Positions 1 to 11,797 of a DNA stretch of 64,000 bases are shown in pieces. The DNA is taken from assembly GCF_027595985.1 (NCBI RefSeq), contig NC_073311.1:48499463-48563462 (forward strand), given 5' to 3'. This DNA comes from Sorex araneus (lineage: Eukaryota > Chordata > Mammalia > Eulipotyphla > Soricidae). The translations under genes were made by a program, and so were the position numbers. The stretch's first letter is position 1, and each line of letters starts with the position of its first letter. Below the pieces are notes generated by a model, which made no database searches, had not been told where the DNA came from, and saw nothing but the letters and a program-made list of their open reading frames with translations.

Positions 1-109
1 CGTCAAGTTTGGCCCTTGGGAGTCACATCCCCAAAAGAATGACACCACAAGGTCCAGAGAAACCCAGGGCCACCACCTTCGAGTGGGCATTGCTGAGCCC
101 ACGTACTTT

Positions 110-243
110 GTTGTGGGGGGGTTGGGGTCACACCTGGCAATGCTCAGGGCTTACTCCTGGCTCTGCACTCAGGGGATCATAAAGGAATCGAACCCAGGTC
201 GGCTGGGTGCGAGGCAAACACCCTACCCACTTGTACTATGTGC
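110..243 (-). repeat. SINE, antisense, diverged
   Basis: Reads GGGTCACACCTGGCAATGCTCAGGG through GGCAAACACCCTACCC, the reverse complement of the SINE consensus, with an internal deletion. Confidence 0.85.
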
Positions 244-708
244 CCATGTTCTTTGCTGTCACGGGTGCTGGACACTCATTCCACCACCACCGAGAAATCT
301 CCCCCAAGCAGAACTTCCCATGACCCCCCCCACGGAAGCGACTCTGATGTCCCCCACCCCCCGAACCCCTTTAAAAATAACCCAGCAGATTTTAAACTTC
401 CTGCCTGATAGGGGAAAAAATAGAACTCGTGCTCAGCAATCACACTGCTCTTTTGCTCCTGTTCCTGATGAGGCAGCCAGATAACGTGGCCTCGCCAAAG
501 GACACAGCGCCCAGTTTAGCTCGGAATAGGGGGAGACAATCTGTCTGCGTGAATAGGCAATTAAAAGAGATGCCTGGTGCCGTCCGCCCGCGCTCGGGGG
601 CCGAGTTGGAGAGGTAACCTTCGGGTGACTTGGTGAATTTGAACGCCATCGCAAGAGAAGAGGGGAGGCAGGTGGGTTCTGGACCCCACATCTATTCCCC
701 ACTGCGTG

Positions 709-712
709 CACA

Positions 713-765
<53 letters not shown>
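709..765. repeat. (CA)n microsatellite
   Basis: About 57 bp of CA repeat with one early interruption (CACACCCACAC). Confidence 0.97.
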
Positions 766-767
<2 letters not shown>

Positions 768-848
768 GTCTTTTGCCATAGTGAGTTGTTTCAATCACTT
801 TTGCAAAGCATACACTCTTTCCTATCCCTGGTCGAAGTCAGAATCAAC

Positions 849-1313
849 CTTCCTTCCTTCCTTCCCTCCTTCCCTCCTTCCTTCCTTCCCTCCCTCCTTC
901 CTTCCTTCCTTCCCTCCTTCCCTCCTTCCTTCCCTCCTTCCCTCCTTCCTTCCCTCGTTCCTTCCTTCCTTCCTTCCCTCCTTCCCTCCTTCCTTCCTTC
1001 CTTCCCTCCTTCCCTCCTTCCTTCCTTCCTTCCTTCCTTCCCTCCTTCCCTCCTTCCTTCCTTCCTTCCCTCCTTCCCTCCTTCCTTCCTTCCTTCCTTC
1101 CCTCCCTCCTTCCCTCCTTCCCTCCTTCCTTCCCTCCTTCCTTCCTTCCTTCCTTCCTTCCTTCCTTCCTTCCTTCCTTCCTTCCTTCCTGCCTTCCTTC
1201 CTTCCTTCCCTCTTTCCCTCCTTCCTTCCTTCCTTCCTTCCTTCCTTCCTTCCTTCCTTCCTTCCTTCCTTCCTTTCTTTCTTTCCTTCCTTCCTTCCTT
1301 CCTTCTTTCTTTG
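849..1313. repeat. (TTCC)n / (TTCCCTCC)n tract, 465 bp
   Basis: Uninterrupted pyrimidine tract of TTCC with TCCC variants, purine-only on the other strand. It adjoins the A-tail end (T-rich on this strand) of the antisense SINE at 1314-1500, so it probably grew from that tail. Long open frames in it are artefacts of the repeat. Confidence 0.97.
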
Positions 1314-1500
1314 CCTTTCTTTTTGGCTTTTGGGGCACACCCAGCAATGCCTAGGGGTTACTCCTGGTTCTGTGCTCAGGAATCACTCCTAGCAGACTTG
1401 GGGGACCATATAGGATGCAGAGATGCTGGGGGACCTTATGGGATGCTGGAGTGGCCACACACAAAGCAAGTTCCCGCCTGCTGTACAATCTCTCTGGCCC
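1314..1500 (-). repeat. SINE, antisense
   Basis: TTTGGGGCACACCCAGCAATGC through TCTCTCTGGCCC. The middle contains a partial local duplication (GGGGGACC...GGATGC twice). Confidence 0.85.
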
Positions 1501-2690
1501 TTACTGTACTGAGGTTCTGTGCCCCTGGGTAACGTGCCTGCCACCGCCCCCCTCCCCCTTATTCCATTCATGCAGAACTTGTGGTCACACCATCCGCTGG
1601 GCTGGAGCATCCTGGCTCTCAGCCACGGGCATTTGGGAACAGGGACCACAGCGGAGGAAGGAGAACAGGTGGGAAAGCGAGTGAAGCGTTACGAGTCAGC
1701 ACTGAGGTGGTTTATTGGGAGGTGCGGCTCCTGGCCACCGTTTCTGAAATACAGATGCGCAGGAAGTTGCAGAAGGGCCCCGGTGCCCTTCACCCAGTTT
1801 CCACAGCAGCTACATCTAAGCCCCACACCCAAGCCAGAAAAATGACGGGGACGCAGGCCGGAGTCTCCTCCTTCGCCCTTTGGTGGCATGTAGGTCTTGC
1901 CACCCCCACAGTCACGATCCCATCCCACAAGGCCCTACCCCAGGTGTCCCCCCCGCTCCCCACCCCGCACCTCTGCCCACTGGTCTGGCAGCATCTGTGA
2001 TGGCTTTGTCATTTGGAGACTGTCAGGGCAGCAGAACCAGACAGAGGTGGCCTCTCCCCCCAGCCTAGAGCCCAACACTCACCCTGGGTGTCACTTCCTC
2101 TGCATCACTGAGTGGCCTTCCCCAGCATCCCCCTGAAGTGGACATTTATTAAGCAGGGCCCCTGAGTGACCCATTCTCGGAGCCGAGCAAAGATGAATCG
2201 GTCGTAACTCACGAAGACTCTCCAAGAAACAGAACCGGTGAACATGTCCGAGGTGGTTACGGGAACTGGGAACGGCAGAGACGGGAAGTAAACGTCCATG
2301 TGGAACTGGAGACCAACGATACGGATCCCTGCCCCTGCCAGCCCCTGCTCGTCAGCAACCACTGTACATGTCAAATGAGACATGTTCCCCGGAGAAGCAA
2401 CGGAGAGGCATCAGAGCGTGTGTCAAACTGCGGGAGCTGCACTGGGGGCTCCAACTCTTGACAACAGCCAGGTCGAACCCACATACGTCATGTCATTAAA
2501 CAGGGGCCTCCCTCATGCTTCTCCAGTCCACCCATTTCTCAGTCAGCTAGCACACCCCCCTGAGGAGTGAACACGAGGGTGTCCCTGGGGGCGCAAAGTA
2601 AGCCAGCCAGCTCTCTGCTCAGTGCTCCTGGAATGCAGTTCCGCCTCCTGAGCTGGGCCTCACTTGTTCACATTGCCTTGGGGCTAAGAT

Positions 2691-2720
2691 TCTGTCTCTG
2701 TCTCTGTCTCTGTCTCTCTG

Positions 2721-2814
<94 letters not shown>
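2691..2814. repeat. Compound TCTCTG / TC / AC microsatellite
   Basis: TCTGTC repeats, then TC, then about 27 AC units. Confidence 0.97.
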
Positions 2815-2816
<2 letters not shown>

Positions 2817-2937
2817 CAAGTCCGCATTTCATGGATCGCCCTCGGCTACACATGGGTAGGGGTCTCACTGAAGAATGCTCACCGATTCACCGATTCCTTG
2901 GAACTGGGGCGGGCCTGAAACTCAGAATTTTTTCTAC

Positions 2938-3620
2938 TGGGGCCAGAGTGAGAGTACAGCGGGGAAGGCACCGGCTTTGCATGACCAGATTCAATTCTCA
3001 GCTTCCCATCCGGAAGGATTCCTGAGTGCAGAGCCAGGAGTGAGCCCTCCGAACCACCTTATATGGGGGGGACAAAAGATTCTATTTGGGGGGCTGAGGG
3101 ACACTTCCCAACCAGTGCCCAAGGGGCCCAGAGGCCGTCCCAGAGATCTCTGGCCACCTGGTTCTTGGAGCTCAGAGCTGAGGCTGAGGGTGGGGTGCAG
3201 CTCAGGGACCTTCCGACCACACCCAGCAAAGCTTGGGGGCCACAGGGCTACACCCAGCAGTGCCGGGGTTTGAGCTGACCCCTGCATGTGCAAGCCTGCC
3301 CCCTCACCCCTGGGCTATGTCCCCGGCTCCTTTGGTTTACTGCACTCAGAAACTGAGTTGTGCTCCAGAGCATCGAAGCCAGACGGATGCAGCTGCCCAC
3401 CCAGAAACCGCCAGGAAACAGCATGGGGTGGGGGTGGGGGGTCAGAGAGCTGGAGCAGCAAGAAGGGGACTTGCCTTGCATGCAGCCAGCCCAAGGTGGG
3501 TCCCCGGCACCCCATAGGGTTTCCCTCATCCTGCTGGGGTGATCCCTGAGCTCATGGCCAGGAGAAAGCCTTAAGCACGGCCAGGTATGACCCCCAAACC
3601 AAGGACAAACCCAAAATATC
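2938..3620. repeat. Three diverged SINE copies
   Basis: Copies at about 2938-3075 (+), 3217-3335 (-) and 3445-3605 (+). All are old, with many substitutions, and are recognised by TTGCATGACC/TTGCCTTGCATG and the CCCAGCA/GTCCCCGG blocks. Confidence 0.7.
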
Positions 3621-3651
3621 AAAGCAACATATTATTATTATTATTATTATC

Positions 3652-3820
3652 ATTTTGCTTTTTGGGTCACACCCAGCAATGCTCAGCAGTCACTCCTGGC
3701 TCTGCACTCAGGAATTACCCCTGGCCATGCTCAGGGGACCATATGGGATGCTGGGAATCGAACCCGGGTCGGCCACATGCAAGGCAAACACCCTACCCAC
3801 TGTGCTATTGCTCCAGCCCC
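3652..3820 (-). repeat. SINE, antisense, near full length
   Basis: TTTTGCTTTTTGGGTCACAC through GCTCCAGCCCC. Flanked by the target-site duplication GCAACATATTATT (3624-3636 and 3821-3833). Confidence 0.93.
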
Positions 3821-3872
3821 GCAACATATTATTTTTAAGTGATAAAAATACAGAGGCAATTCAAAACTTTTC

Positions 3873-4060
3873 ATTGGGCTGGGGAGATAGTCCAGCAGGT
3901 GGGGCACTTGCCTTGCCTGAGGCCAACCCAGGTTCCATCTCTGGCGCTGTATACATGACCCCCGGCTCCGGGCACCACCAGGAGAGACCCCTGAGCACAG
4001 AGATAGGGATAAACCCTGAGCACCAGCAGGTGTGCCTTCCCCACCCCCAGCGCCCCCAAA
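3873..4060 (+). repeat. SINE, diverged
   Basis: TTGGGCTGGGGAGATAGTCC through CCCCCAGCGCCCCC. Confidence 0.75.
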
Positions 4061-4699
4061 AAAGGGAAAACTATGGGGAAAGGATCTCAGAAATTCATCT
4101 CAAACCCTTTCTACAGCCAAACCAACCTGCCACCCTTTTCCTACGATCTCACCTGGGAGGTCGTTAGGAGCCCTGCGGCTGGTTTAACAATCTGTCGGGG
4201 AAAGTCACTTGACAGATTGTTCCAAGTGGGGTGTTCTAGCAGCCCGAGCTCTCCCTCAAATACACACTCCACCCCCACCCCACCCCCGCCCAGCCCTTGG
4301 CCAGGAGGGCTACGGTCCAAACAGACAGCCCATCTCTCTCCCAGGCGGGAAGCTATACGCACCCAGGGCCACCTCCCTGCTGTGACATGTGACAAAGAGC
4401 AACCAGACCCCACACACACATACAAAACACAAACAACAACAATAACAACAACACACGCGTGCACACACACTCCTTTCATCTGTTCCAGCCTTAGGGTTGT
4501 CCATGGAAGGAGAAGAATGTCTTATTTATTTATTGGGCAGCTTCTGGAGCCCAGCGAGGTCAGGCGGGCCACGCGCAGGAGGGGCAGAAGGAAACCCGGG
4601 AAGGTCCCGGGTGTCCCATTGCTCCCTCGCAGGCGAGTGGACAGGGCTGAGAGCGGGGGTCGGTTCTCAGGGACGGTGGGATCGTGAGCTGGGTGCCCG

Positions 4700-4975
4700 G
4701 GGGGATGAGTAGGTGGGGAAGGAAGCAGTGACAGGATTTTACCCAGAGTTGCTCGTTATCTCTTTCCCCTGTCAAAGAATGACTGCGTCTTCGGCACTTG
4801 ACAGGAATTGCTCTCATACTTTAGGTTTTGTGATAGGAGGCAGGGCTGAGCTCAAATGTTGTTTTCTGGTGAAAAAAAAAAAGTGGTAAGAAAGCACCAA
4901 CCATCCTGATTCTCACAAATGCCACGAACCAGGGACTGAGCCCCTACCCCAATATGTGCGGGTTTTGAGTGATCA
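4700..4975. other. Repeat-free intergenic stretch
   Basis: No SINE, L1 or coding match seen. Contains a short A run at 4873-4883. Confidence 0.5.
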
Positions 4976-4999
4976 GTGCATTTATTTATTTACTTAGGA

Positions 5000-5150
5000 A
5001 TGGGTGACATTCAGCAATACACAGGGGCTTACTCCTGACTCCAGTGCTCAGAAGATATTCCTGGCAATGCTCAGGGGATCATACACGGTGCTGGGGATAG
5101 AACCAAGGACCGCCTGTTAAGGGAAATGCCTTTCCTCTGTACTCTTCCTT
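5000..5150 (-). repeat. SINE, antisense, diverged
   Basis: Recognised by CAGCAATACACAGGGGCTTA and CTCAGGGGATCATACACGG. Confidence 0.75.
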
Positions 5151-5211
5151 GGGATCATTGATTTTAATGTAAGTCAGGTGTGTGATGTGGTAGCCTTAAG
5201 AGTTGACTTAG

Positions 5212-5381
5212 GAGCTGGAGCGATAGCACAACGGGTAGGGCATTTGCCTTGCACGTGGCCAACCTGGGTTCAATTCCCAGCATCCCATATGGTTCCCCAA
5301 GCACTCCCAGGAGTAATTGCTGAGTGAAGAGCCAGGAGTAACCCCTGTGCATCACTGGGTGTGACCCCCAAAAGAAAAAAA
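5212..5381 (+). repeat. SINE, full length, with target-site duplication
   Basis: GAGCTGGAGCGATAGCACAA through GTGACCCCCAAAAG with an A-tail. Duplication AAGAGTTGACTTAG at 5198-5211 and 5382-5395. Confidence 0.95.
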
Positions 5382-5894
5382 AAGAGTTGACTTAGCTCTA
5401 CATCACATTCATAAAGGCATAATCTGAAATGAGGAGGTGATGTTTCTCCTCTCGGCTCTGGAACAACCCCTGCTGAAGTACTGTTGGCTATTTGGGCTGG
5501 ATGAGTCCTGATTTCAAGCTTGAAACTCTGGGTGATTTAAGAAGAAAAGCATTTAATTCCAACATGTGAGTAGAATCACAAGAATAATTGCACCAGGACC
5601 TCAACCCACGCCCTGAGTGCTTAACAACAGCTCACTTGCCTTCTATACCAAGCTGCTTACCTCCCTTCCTTCCCTGCAGGGTCAGAGTTTCACTGCAGAG
5701 CATCCCGGTAGCAGAACATAGGTCCCCTGACCTGTCTTTACGGCATGTGATGTTGGGGAGTTCAGGTCTTACTGCTGAATTATGGGAGTGATTCGAACAG
5801 AGACAGACAATGGGTACCCAGAGCCATGGCATGTTCTTCGACATTAAGGATCATCACAGAGAAATGAAGGATGGGGATGGAGTGAGGTGGGGAG

Positions 5895-6045
5895 CAGAGA
5901 GATAGTACAGCAGGTAGGATGCTTGCCTTGCACACAGCAAACCCAGGATCGAGCCAGACACTCTGTATGATCCCCCGAGCACTGTCAGGAATGATTACTG
6001 AGCAGAGCCAGGAGTAACATTGAGAACCACTGAGTTTGGGCAGGA
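5895..6045 (+). repeat. SINE whose tail became a microsatellite
   Basis: GAGCAGAGAGATAGTACAGC through GAACCACTGAG. The GAAA/GGAA array follows immediately at its 3' end. Confidence 0.75.
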
Positions 6046-6052
6046 AAGAATG

Positions 6053-6073
6053 GAAGAAAGGAAGGAAGAAGGA

Positions 6074-6157
<84 letters not shown>

Positions 6158-6240
6158 AGAAGAAGAAGAAGAAGGAAGGAAGGAAGGAAGGAAGGAAGGA
6201 AGGAAGGAAGGAAGGAAGGAAGGAAGGAAGGAAGGAAGAG
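6053..6240. repeat. (GAAA)n-(GAA)n-(GGAA)n compound microsatellite
   Basis: GAAA to about 6157, a short GAA run, then about 16 GGAA units at 6174-6238. Confidence 0.97.
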
Positions 6241-6449
6241 AAGGAAGGAGGAAAAGAGAGAAAGAGGGAGAGAGGAGATTAGTGCTAAGGGGCTAGATGT
6301 TCGACCTGTAGAAGAGCACTTGTGTGTGTCCAGCCCAGTGATTGGATGAGAGTTTCGTAGATGGAGGAGATGAGCCTCATTCAGTGAGGCCACAGAGGGA
6401 AAGCCAAGGATCCTGATTTTGCAGAGGGCTTTATTTAGACATGGGGTTG

Positions 6450-6780
6450 GGAGGCTGGAACCTGTGGCGGTGCTGGGGCTTCTCCTGGCACTGTGCTCCT
6501 GTGTCATTCCATATGGTGCCTGGAATTGAACCACAGTTGGCTGCATGCAAGGCAAGAATCTTACCCCAGCACCATCTCTCTAGTCCTTTAAGTAGTGTCT
6601 TCTGAAACTGCTGGTTGGAGAGATAGTGCAACCACTAAGGCACTTGCACGTGGCTGACCCAGGCTTCCTCCCCATAGGGTCCCCTGAGCGCCCCCCAGAA
6701 AGTGATCCCTGAGTGCAGAGCCAGGAGTAAGCCCTGAGTAGAGCTGCATGTGGTCCCCAAACAAACAAACAAACAAAAAC
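6450..6780. repeat. Two diverged SINEs
   Basis: About 6450-6590 (-) and 6610-6780 (+), the latter ending in CAAACAAACAAACAAACAAA. Confidence 0.7.
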
Positions 6781-6954
6781 TGGATTCCCAGGAAAGAACG
6801 AGCTTTCTCTGGGGATAGTGAGATCCCCATCACCGGAAGCAATCAAGAAAATGCTGCCCAACATCTTGAGAGAGGTTCAAGCAATCAAAAGTGTGGAGCA
6901 GGATTAAAGGTCCTTTCTACCCCCCCAAGAATCCTGACCTTAACAGTTCTCTCG

Positions 6955-7150
6955 TTCTGATAGGAATAATCGACTTGGCCTCAGAAAACAGATCAATCTT
7001 GATCTTTCTTATGCTAAATGAGTAATGACCTCCCAGCTCTCATTTTTGGCCCGAGCTGCATTTTGCCAAGGCCAGCCACCCTATTTATCCTCATCAAGTT
7101 AGTGAGGCAGCACATCAATTCATTAGTCTTACTTATCTACTACAGAAGGA
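6955..7150. promoter_or_regulatory. Repeat-free AT-rich block, candidate conserved non-coding element
   Basis: Free of SINE, L1 and microsatellite sequence, and without coding character. Contains homeobox/POU-like words (ATGCTAAATGAG, CATCAATTCATTAG). Conservation cannot be judged from one sequence. Confidence 0.3.
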
Positions 7151-8013
7151 AGAGAAATGGTTCCCAAAACCTCACCCGCTGGGAAGAGGCCCAGTAGCCA
7201 GAAGCAAAATCCCCCTCTCTGGAGCCTCCAAGCCTCCTTGTCTGAACGGAGAGCAGCTGGCGGCCAGCACGGCCTACAGGCGGCCAGGATTGAGGGAGGC
7301 TGCGCGTGCCAACACCCCTCTGCTGTGTGTCTCTCGGCACAGCTGCTGTGGGGCCACCAGCCTGCTGAGTGCCTCTGCCAACCTCAGTCTTTTTGCCGGC
7401 AGCCGCCATCGGAGGAAGGTTCTGTGCAAAGGCGTGTTCCCCAGGGGCCCGCCTCGCAGCGAGAGGCCAGAGGGATGCTTGTTCCAGTCCTCGGGCTGGA
7501 CGCCTCCTGTCTTCTCTCTGATAAATTTGATCCAGCTCCCCAGAGACCGCAGGTCCCCCAGGCCAGGGGCAGCTGTATCAGCCATCTAGCCTGGGGCAGG
7601 CTAAAGGGGTCCCTCATTGCAGGGAGCAGGCTCCAGTTTGAGCCCTGACACTCTCCTGACAGCCTCTTTCTCTGAAGCCCTCCGGGACCCCTGTGTATTG
7701 TTCAACGCCTGCTCTGAGTTCTCAGGCTGGGACTTTTGCTATGTGACTGGCTGTCGGCAACTTATCACGGTGCAGCTGGGGATGCTGGTACCCACATCCG
7801 CATCCATCTCTCTGTGTGTTACATCCAGCGGACCATGAGGGAGGGTCCTGCCCGAACCCAGGGGTGTGCTTGGTGCCCTTAGACTTCGTTTTCTTTTATT
7901 CCAGCTTTGTCACCATGGTAGTGATGGGGTGGGAGGCACGTGGTACTGGGATGAGCCCAGGAAACACACATGTGCAAGGCATGTGCTCCACCTCTTGAAC
8001 CGCATCGCCGATT

Positions 8014-8015
<2 letters not shown>
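7151..8015. other. Intergenic, no gene recognised
   Basis: Moderately GC-rich single-copy-looking sequence. The 163-codon + frame at 7157-7648 has no recognisable domain and its reverse frames are equally open. Confidence 0.5.

Positions 8016-8018
<3 letters not shown>

Positions 8019-8084
<66 letters not shown>
8019..8084. repeat. (TC)n then (TG)n microsatellite
   Basis: About 28 TC units followed by GTGTGTGTG. Confidence 0.97.
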
Positions 8085-8085
<1 letters not shown>

Positions 8086-8755
8086 CTTTCTGCAGACTCA
8101 AAACAATGTGGGTAATATTTTACAAAAACCATTCACACTCCTGAAAGCCAATGATACCTCAGTCAATTTAAAAATATGTGTGTAGACACGCCACAGAGAT
8201 GCCTCCAGACCTCGTGCCAGGCTGTCTTATCTGGGGCAACTTGGAGGGTAGCGGGTGAATTCCCCTCCCTGCCCCGGCAGCTGAAATCCTCCGCAACTCA
8301 TACCTGGAGCTTCCCGCTGACTTCTAGAAAGTGGCAGCTGCCAGAGCTCTTAGGAGGGAGGCAGAGGGGCATCACCTCCCTCCATCTGAGCAGCCCAGCG
8401 GAAAAGGCCTATTGCAAAGGCCCGGGCCATCTCTGCAGCAAGTTGCTCGGGTCCGAGATTCATTTGTGTGTCTGTGTGCATTTCTTGCAGGGAACTCTGG
8501 GTCTTGGAGGGTCCCCGTGCTCTCCCACATGACCCAGCGCCATCATGGCCCTGTACCACCCAGTCTTGGTGCTGGGAAGGCATGAAGGACCCTCCCTGCA
8601 GCTCTGCCCCAGGCCGCCGCCATGGCTGGGAGCCTTTCCAGGGCCCTGAAGCAGAGTAGAGCTGCCTCCCTGGTTCCAGGCCTCCCCGAAGGAAGAGAAA
8701 TCAAACCTGTGAACTGATCTTCCCCACACTCTGGGTGAAGAATAAAGAGGATGCA

Positions 8756-8945
8756 ATGGGCCAGAGGAATTGCACAGCTGGGAGGGCACCTGCCTTTCAC
8801 ACTGCCAACCTGGGTCCAATCCCCGGCAGCCCGTGTGGTCCCCCAAGCACCGCCAGGAGTAATTCCAGAGTGCGGAGACAGGAGTACGCCTTAAGCATTG
8901 CCCAGTGTGGCCCAAAGGAAACCCCAAAAAAGAAAAAAAGGAAAA
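8756..8945 (+). repeat. SINE, diverged, with A-tail
   Basis: TGGGCCAGAGGAATTGCACA through CCCCAAAAAAGAAAAAAAGG. The next SINE inserted into its tail. Confidence 0.85.
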
Positions 8946-8959
8946 AAAAAAGAAATGGA

Positions 8960-9150
8960 GGGGCTGGAGCGATAGCACAGCGGGTAGGGCGTTTGCCTTG
9001 CACGCAGCCGACCCAGGTTCGAATCCCAGCATCCCATATGGTCCCCTGAGCACCGCCAGGAGTAATTCTTGAGTGTAGAACCAGGAGTAACCCCTGTGCA
9101 TCGCCGGGTGTGACCCAAAAAGCAAAAAAAAAAAAGAAAGAAAGAAAGAA
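8960..9150 (+). repeat. SINE, full length, inserted in the tail of another SINE
   Basis: GGGGCTGGAGCGATAGCACA through GTGACCCAAAAAGCA with a tail containing GAAA repeats. Duplication AAGAAATGG at 8950-8958 and 9151-9159. Confidence 0.93.
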
Positions 9151-9511
9151 AAGAAATGGGCAAAAGTGCCAGTATTGAAACTCTGACAGGCCACGCGAGG
9201 CGGGTGGCCCACCCCTTGTACCACCCTCCCGCCCCTCCGACCCATGTTCATTTCCTGACATGCCAAATTCTATTTCCTCGCATCCCCTTCTCACCCTCAA
9301 AGCACATTTCTATGGGAGATATTTATGCTTGCACCTGCCTGAAACCCCCTCAGATGCACCCTCAAACCTCCTCTGCAGTCTCTCCTACCAGCTGCCCACC
9401 TCTCTGCTTGCTTACCCCTGCCCTTCAGAGCACTGATTGGGGAGATTTGAGACCCCCCAAAGTAAAATGTGTGAGTTGTGGATGTGTGAATGTGTATATA
9501 TAAATATAGAC

Positions 9512-9830
9512 CTAGGGGCTAGAGCAATAGTACAGTGAGTAGGGCATTTGCCTTGCACGCGGTGGACCTGGGTTCAATCCCCGGCATCCCATATGGTCCC
9601 CCGAGCAGAGTCAGGAGTAACCCCTGAGCATCGCTGGGTGTGGCCCCTCCAAAGAAACTACATAAATATAGACCTATAAACTTTAATCACATGGAAGCCA
9701 AAGAGATAATACAGCAGGTAAGGCACTTGCATTGTACATAGCCAACCCAGGTTCAATCCTCGACACCCCACATGGTCCCCCAAGTCCCACCAGGAGTGAC
9801 CTTGAGCATTTCTAGGTATGGCCCCCCAAT
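9512..9830 (+). repeat. Two SINEs in tandem
   Basis: 9512-9655 and about 9697-9830, separated by a repeated CATAAATATAGACCTA-like sequence. The second is more diverged. Confidence 0.85.
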
Positions 9831-10078
9831 TATTTTAAATAGACATGTGTTCATATACATGTCAGCACAACTATCTACCCACATTTTGTGGTTGTTTTAC
9901 AGACAGGGGAACCCTAAGGGGAGATGGTGGTGGGCCTTGTAAGTGACTGCAATTTGAACCAGGTAAGTGAGTCGGGTCAGGGTACCACCTGAGGGGGGGT
10001 AGGCTCCCCAGGCTCAACCCACACACTCTGGCTGACAGCCCCTCCAGGTCAGGTGCGGGTTCAAGAATACACGCAGGG

Positions 10079-10627
10079 GCCATCTTGCCACAATCAACAG
10101 AGAAGCGGCAGGCATTCTGGTGAGCAACGCGGCCCGGAAAATACTCCGGACCCGAATTGGGGCAACAACACCGGGGAGCCGGACGGAGGAGGTGCAGCCT
10201 GCACACCTTCTCCAGATGGAGCCCAGGCGACACTGAGCAGCAACTAACACGGCTCCGGGATTCGGGACTGGGACACATCCGAGCCTTTTCTAAAACCTGA
10301 AAACATACAATCTTTTAATGGAAAACTAATTATCAAATGCTTCCTTAATAGGGTTATCTTGTTTGGGGTTATAACTCCCACAACAATAGTGAGTTTTGTG
10401 TTGAAATATGGAACGTAATCAAGGTGAAGAGAAAATGAAGTGAAATTCATCAGTTATACAGTTGGGGTGGGGGGCGGGGGGTATACCCGGGATTTTGGTG
10501 GTGGAATATGGGCACTGGTGAAGGGATGGTGTTTGAATACGGTATAACTGAGACATAAACCTGAGAACTCTGTAACTTTCCACATGGTGATAAAATAAAA
10601 AAATAAATAAATAAAAATTAAAAAAAA
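10079..10627 (+). mobile_element. Short L1-derived retroposon with complete ends and target-site duplication
   Basis: 549 bp bounded by a perfect 16-bp duplication AAGAATACACGCAGGG (10063-10078 and 10628-10643), ending in an AATAAA-containing A-tail. The 5' part is CpG-rich (10,110-10,270) and resembles an L1 5' UTR in character. The 3' part (GGTGGGGGGCGGGG, GGGCACTGGTGAAGGGATGG, TATAACTGAGACATAAACC) matches the L1 3' tails at 31,100, 35,640 and 61,540. No ORF2 sequence lies between, so it looks like an internally deleted, non-autonomous L1. Confidence 0.75.
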
Positions 10628-10643
10628 AAGAATACACGCAGGG

Positions 10644-11340
10644 CACAGAGAGGCTCAGTAGCACTGAAGAGGCCGCACAGCACGGAAACACGCCCCGCGC
10701 CCCCACGGTAGAGCTGAAGGCAGCAGCTCTGGATTCAGGACCTGGTTCTGACCATCTGGATGGAAGGCCTAGAGATCCTCAGGTGAAAGCTCATCTTCTC
10801 AGCTGTGCCATGGGGTTCCCAGGTGTCTGGTGGGGCTGTGCCAGGGTCTGGGCACTGTCCGGGGCCTCAGGGTACATAGGAGTCTGATGAGCCCCCGGCC
10901 ACAGAGCCAACAGTGACCGGCCTCTGGGCCCCGCTCCTGTGTTTTCTGCACGCCAGCTGCTCCAAGCCAGCTTAGCTCGTGAGCTCTTCCGCCCACAGCA
11001 TCCTTATCGGGCTGCCCATCACAGGCGTCGGTCAGCTGCAACGTTCTGCTGCCCGGCTGGGTGGTCCATGTCCACCTGGATGGAGTGGGGAACAAGCAAA
11101 GAAGGACGCTGCTACCACACGTGGAAGGAAAGATCTTCACGGTCCGGAAAAATTCCTGCAGTGTCCACTAGGTGGAGTCACATTTCTGCATGCAGAGGTG
11201 TTGACCCACGCGGGGAGCGGAAAAAGCAGAAATTCAGCCTGGAAGGGAAGATGGGGAAGGAGATGATTCATTCTGGAGAGACCCTGACATCAAACACGTG
11301 GGCAGGAGGTGGAGGGGGCGGGAGGGCGAAGAAGAAAACA
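10644..11340. other. Intergenic, no gene recognised
   Basis: Single-copy-looking sequence between the L1-derived element and the CA-rich array. No coding match. Confidence 0.5.
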
Positions 11341-11346
11341 CGCAGG

Positions 11347-11797
11347 CACGCACACACACCCTCTCTCTCTCTACACACACACACACACCTCTCACACACA
11401 ACACACATACTCTCTCTACACACACACAACACACATACCCAATTTACGTACACACCCCTCACACACACACCACACACCCTCTCTACACACACGCACAATA
11501 CACACATCCTCTCTACACACCACCCTCTCATCACACACACACACTCCACACACACACCCCTCTCTCTACACACACCCCTCGCACACAACATACATACACT
11601 CTACACACACCAACACACACTACACACACCACACACGCCCTCTCTACACACACACCCCTCACACACACACTAGATACACACACCGTCTCTACACACACAT
11701 CCCTCAACACACACAACATATACATACCCTCTCTACATACACACATAAAATACACACACCCTCTCTCCACACCTACACCTACACACACACACACACA

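Noticed and set aside
630-1532. 300-codon + frame and long - frames across the TTCC tract
   Set aside because: Translations are only Ser/Phe/Leu/Pro or Glu/Gly/Arg/Lys repeats created by the tetranucleotide tract.
6020-6555. Lys/Glu/Arg-rich and Phe/Leu/Ser-rich frames on both strands
   Set aside because: Produced by the GAAA/GGAA microsatellite and SINE sequence.
7157-7648. 163-codon + frame
   Set aside because: No recognised motif, no splice-site context, and other frames are similarly open.
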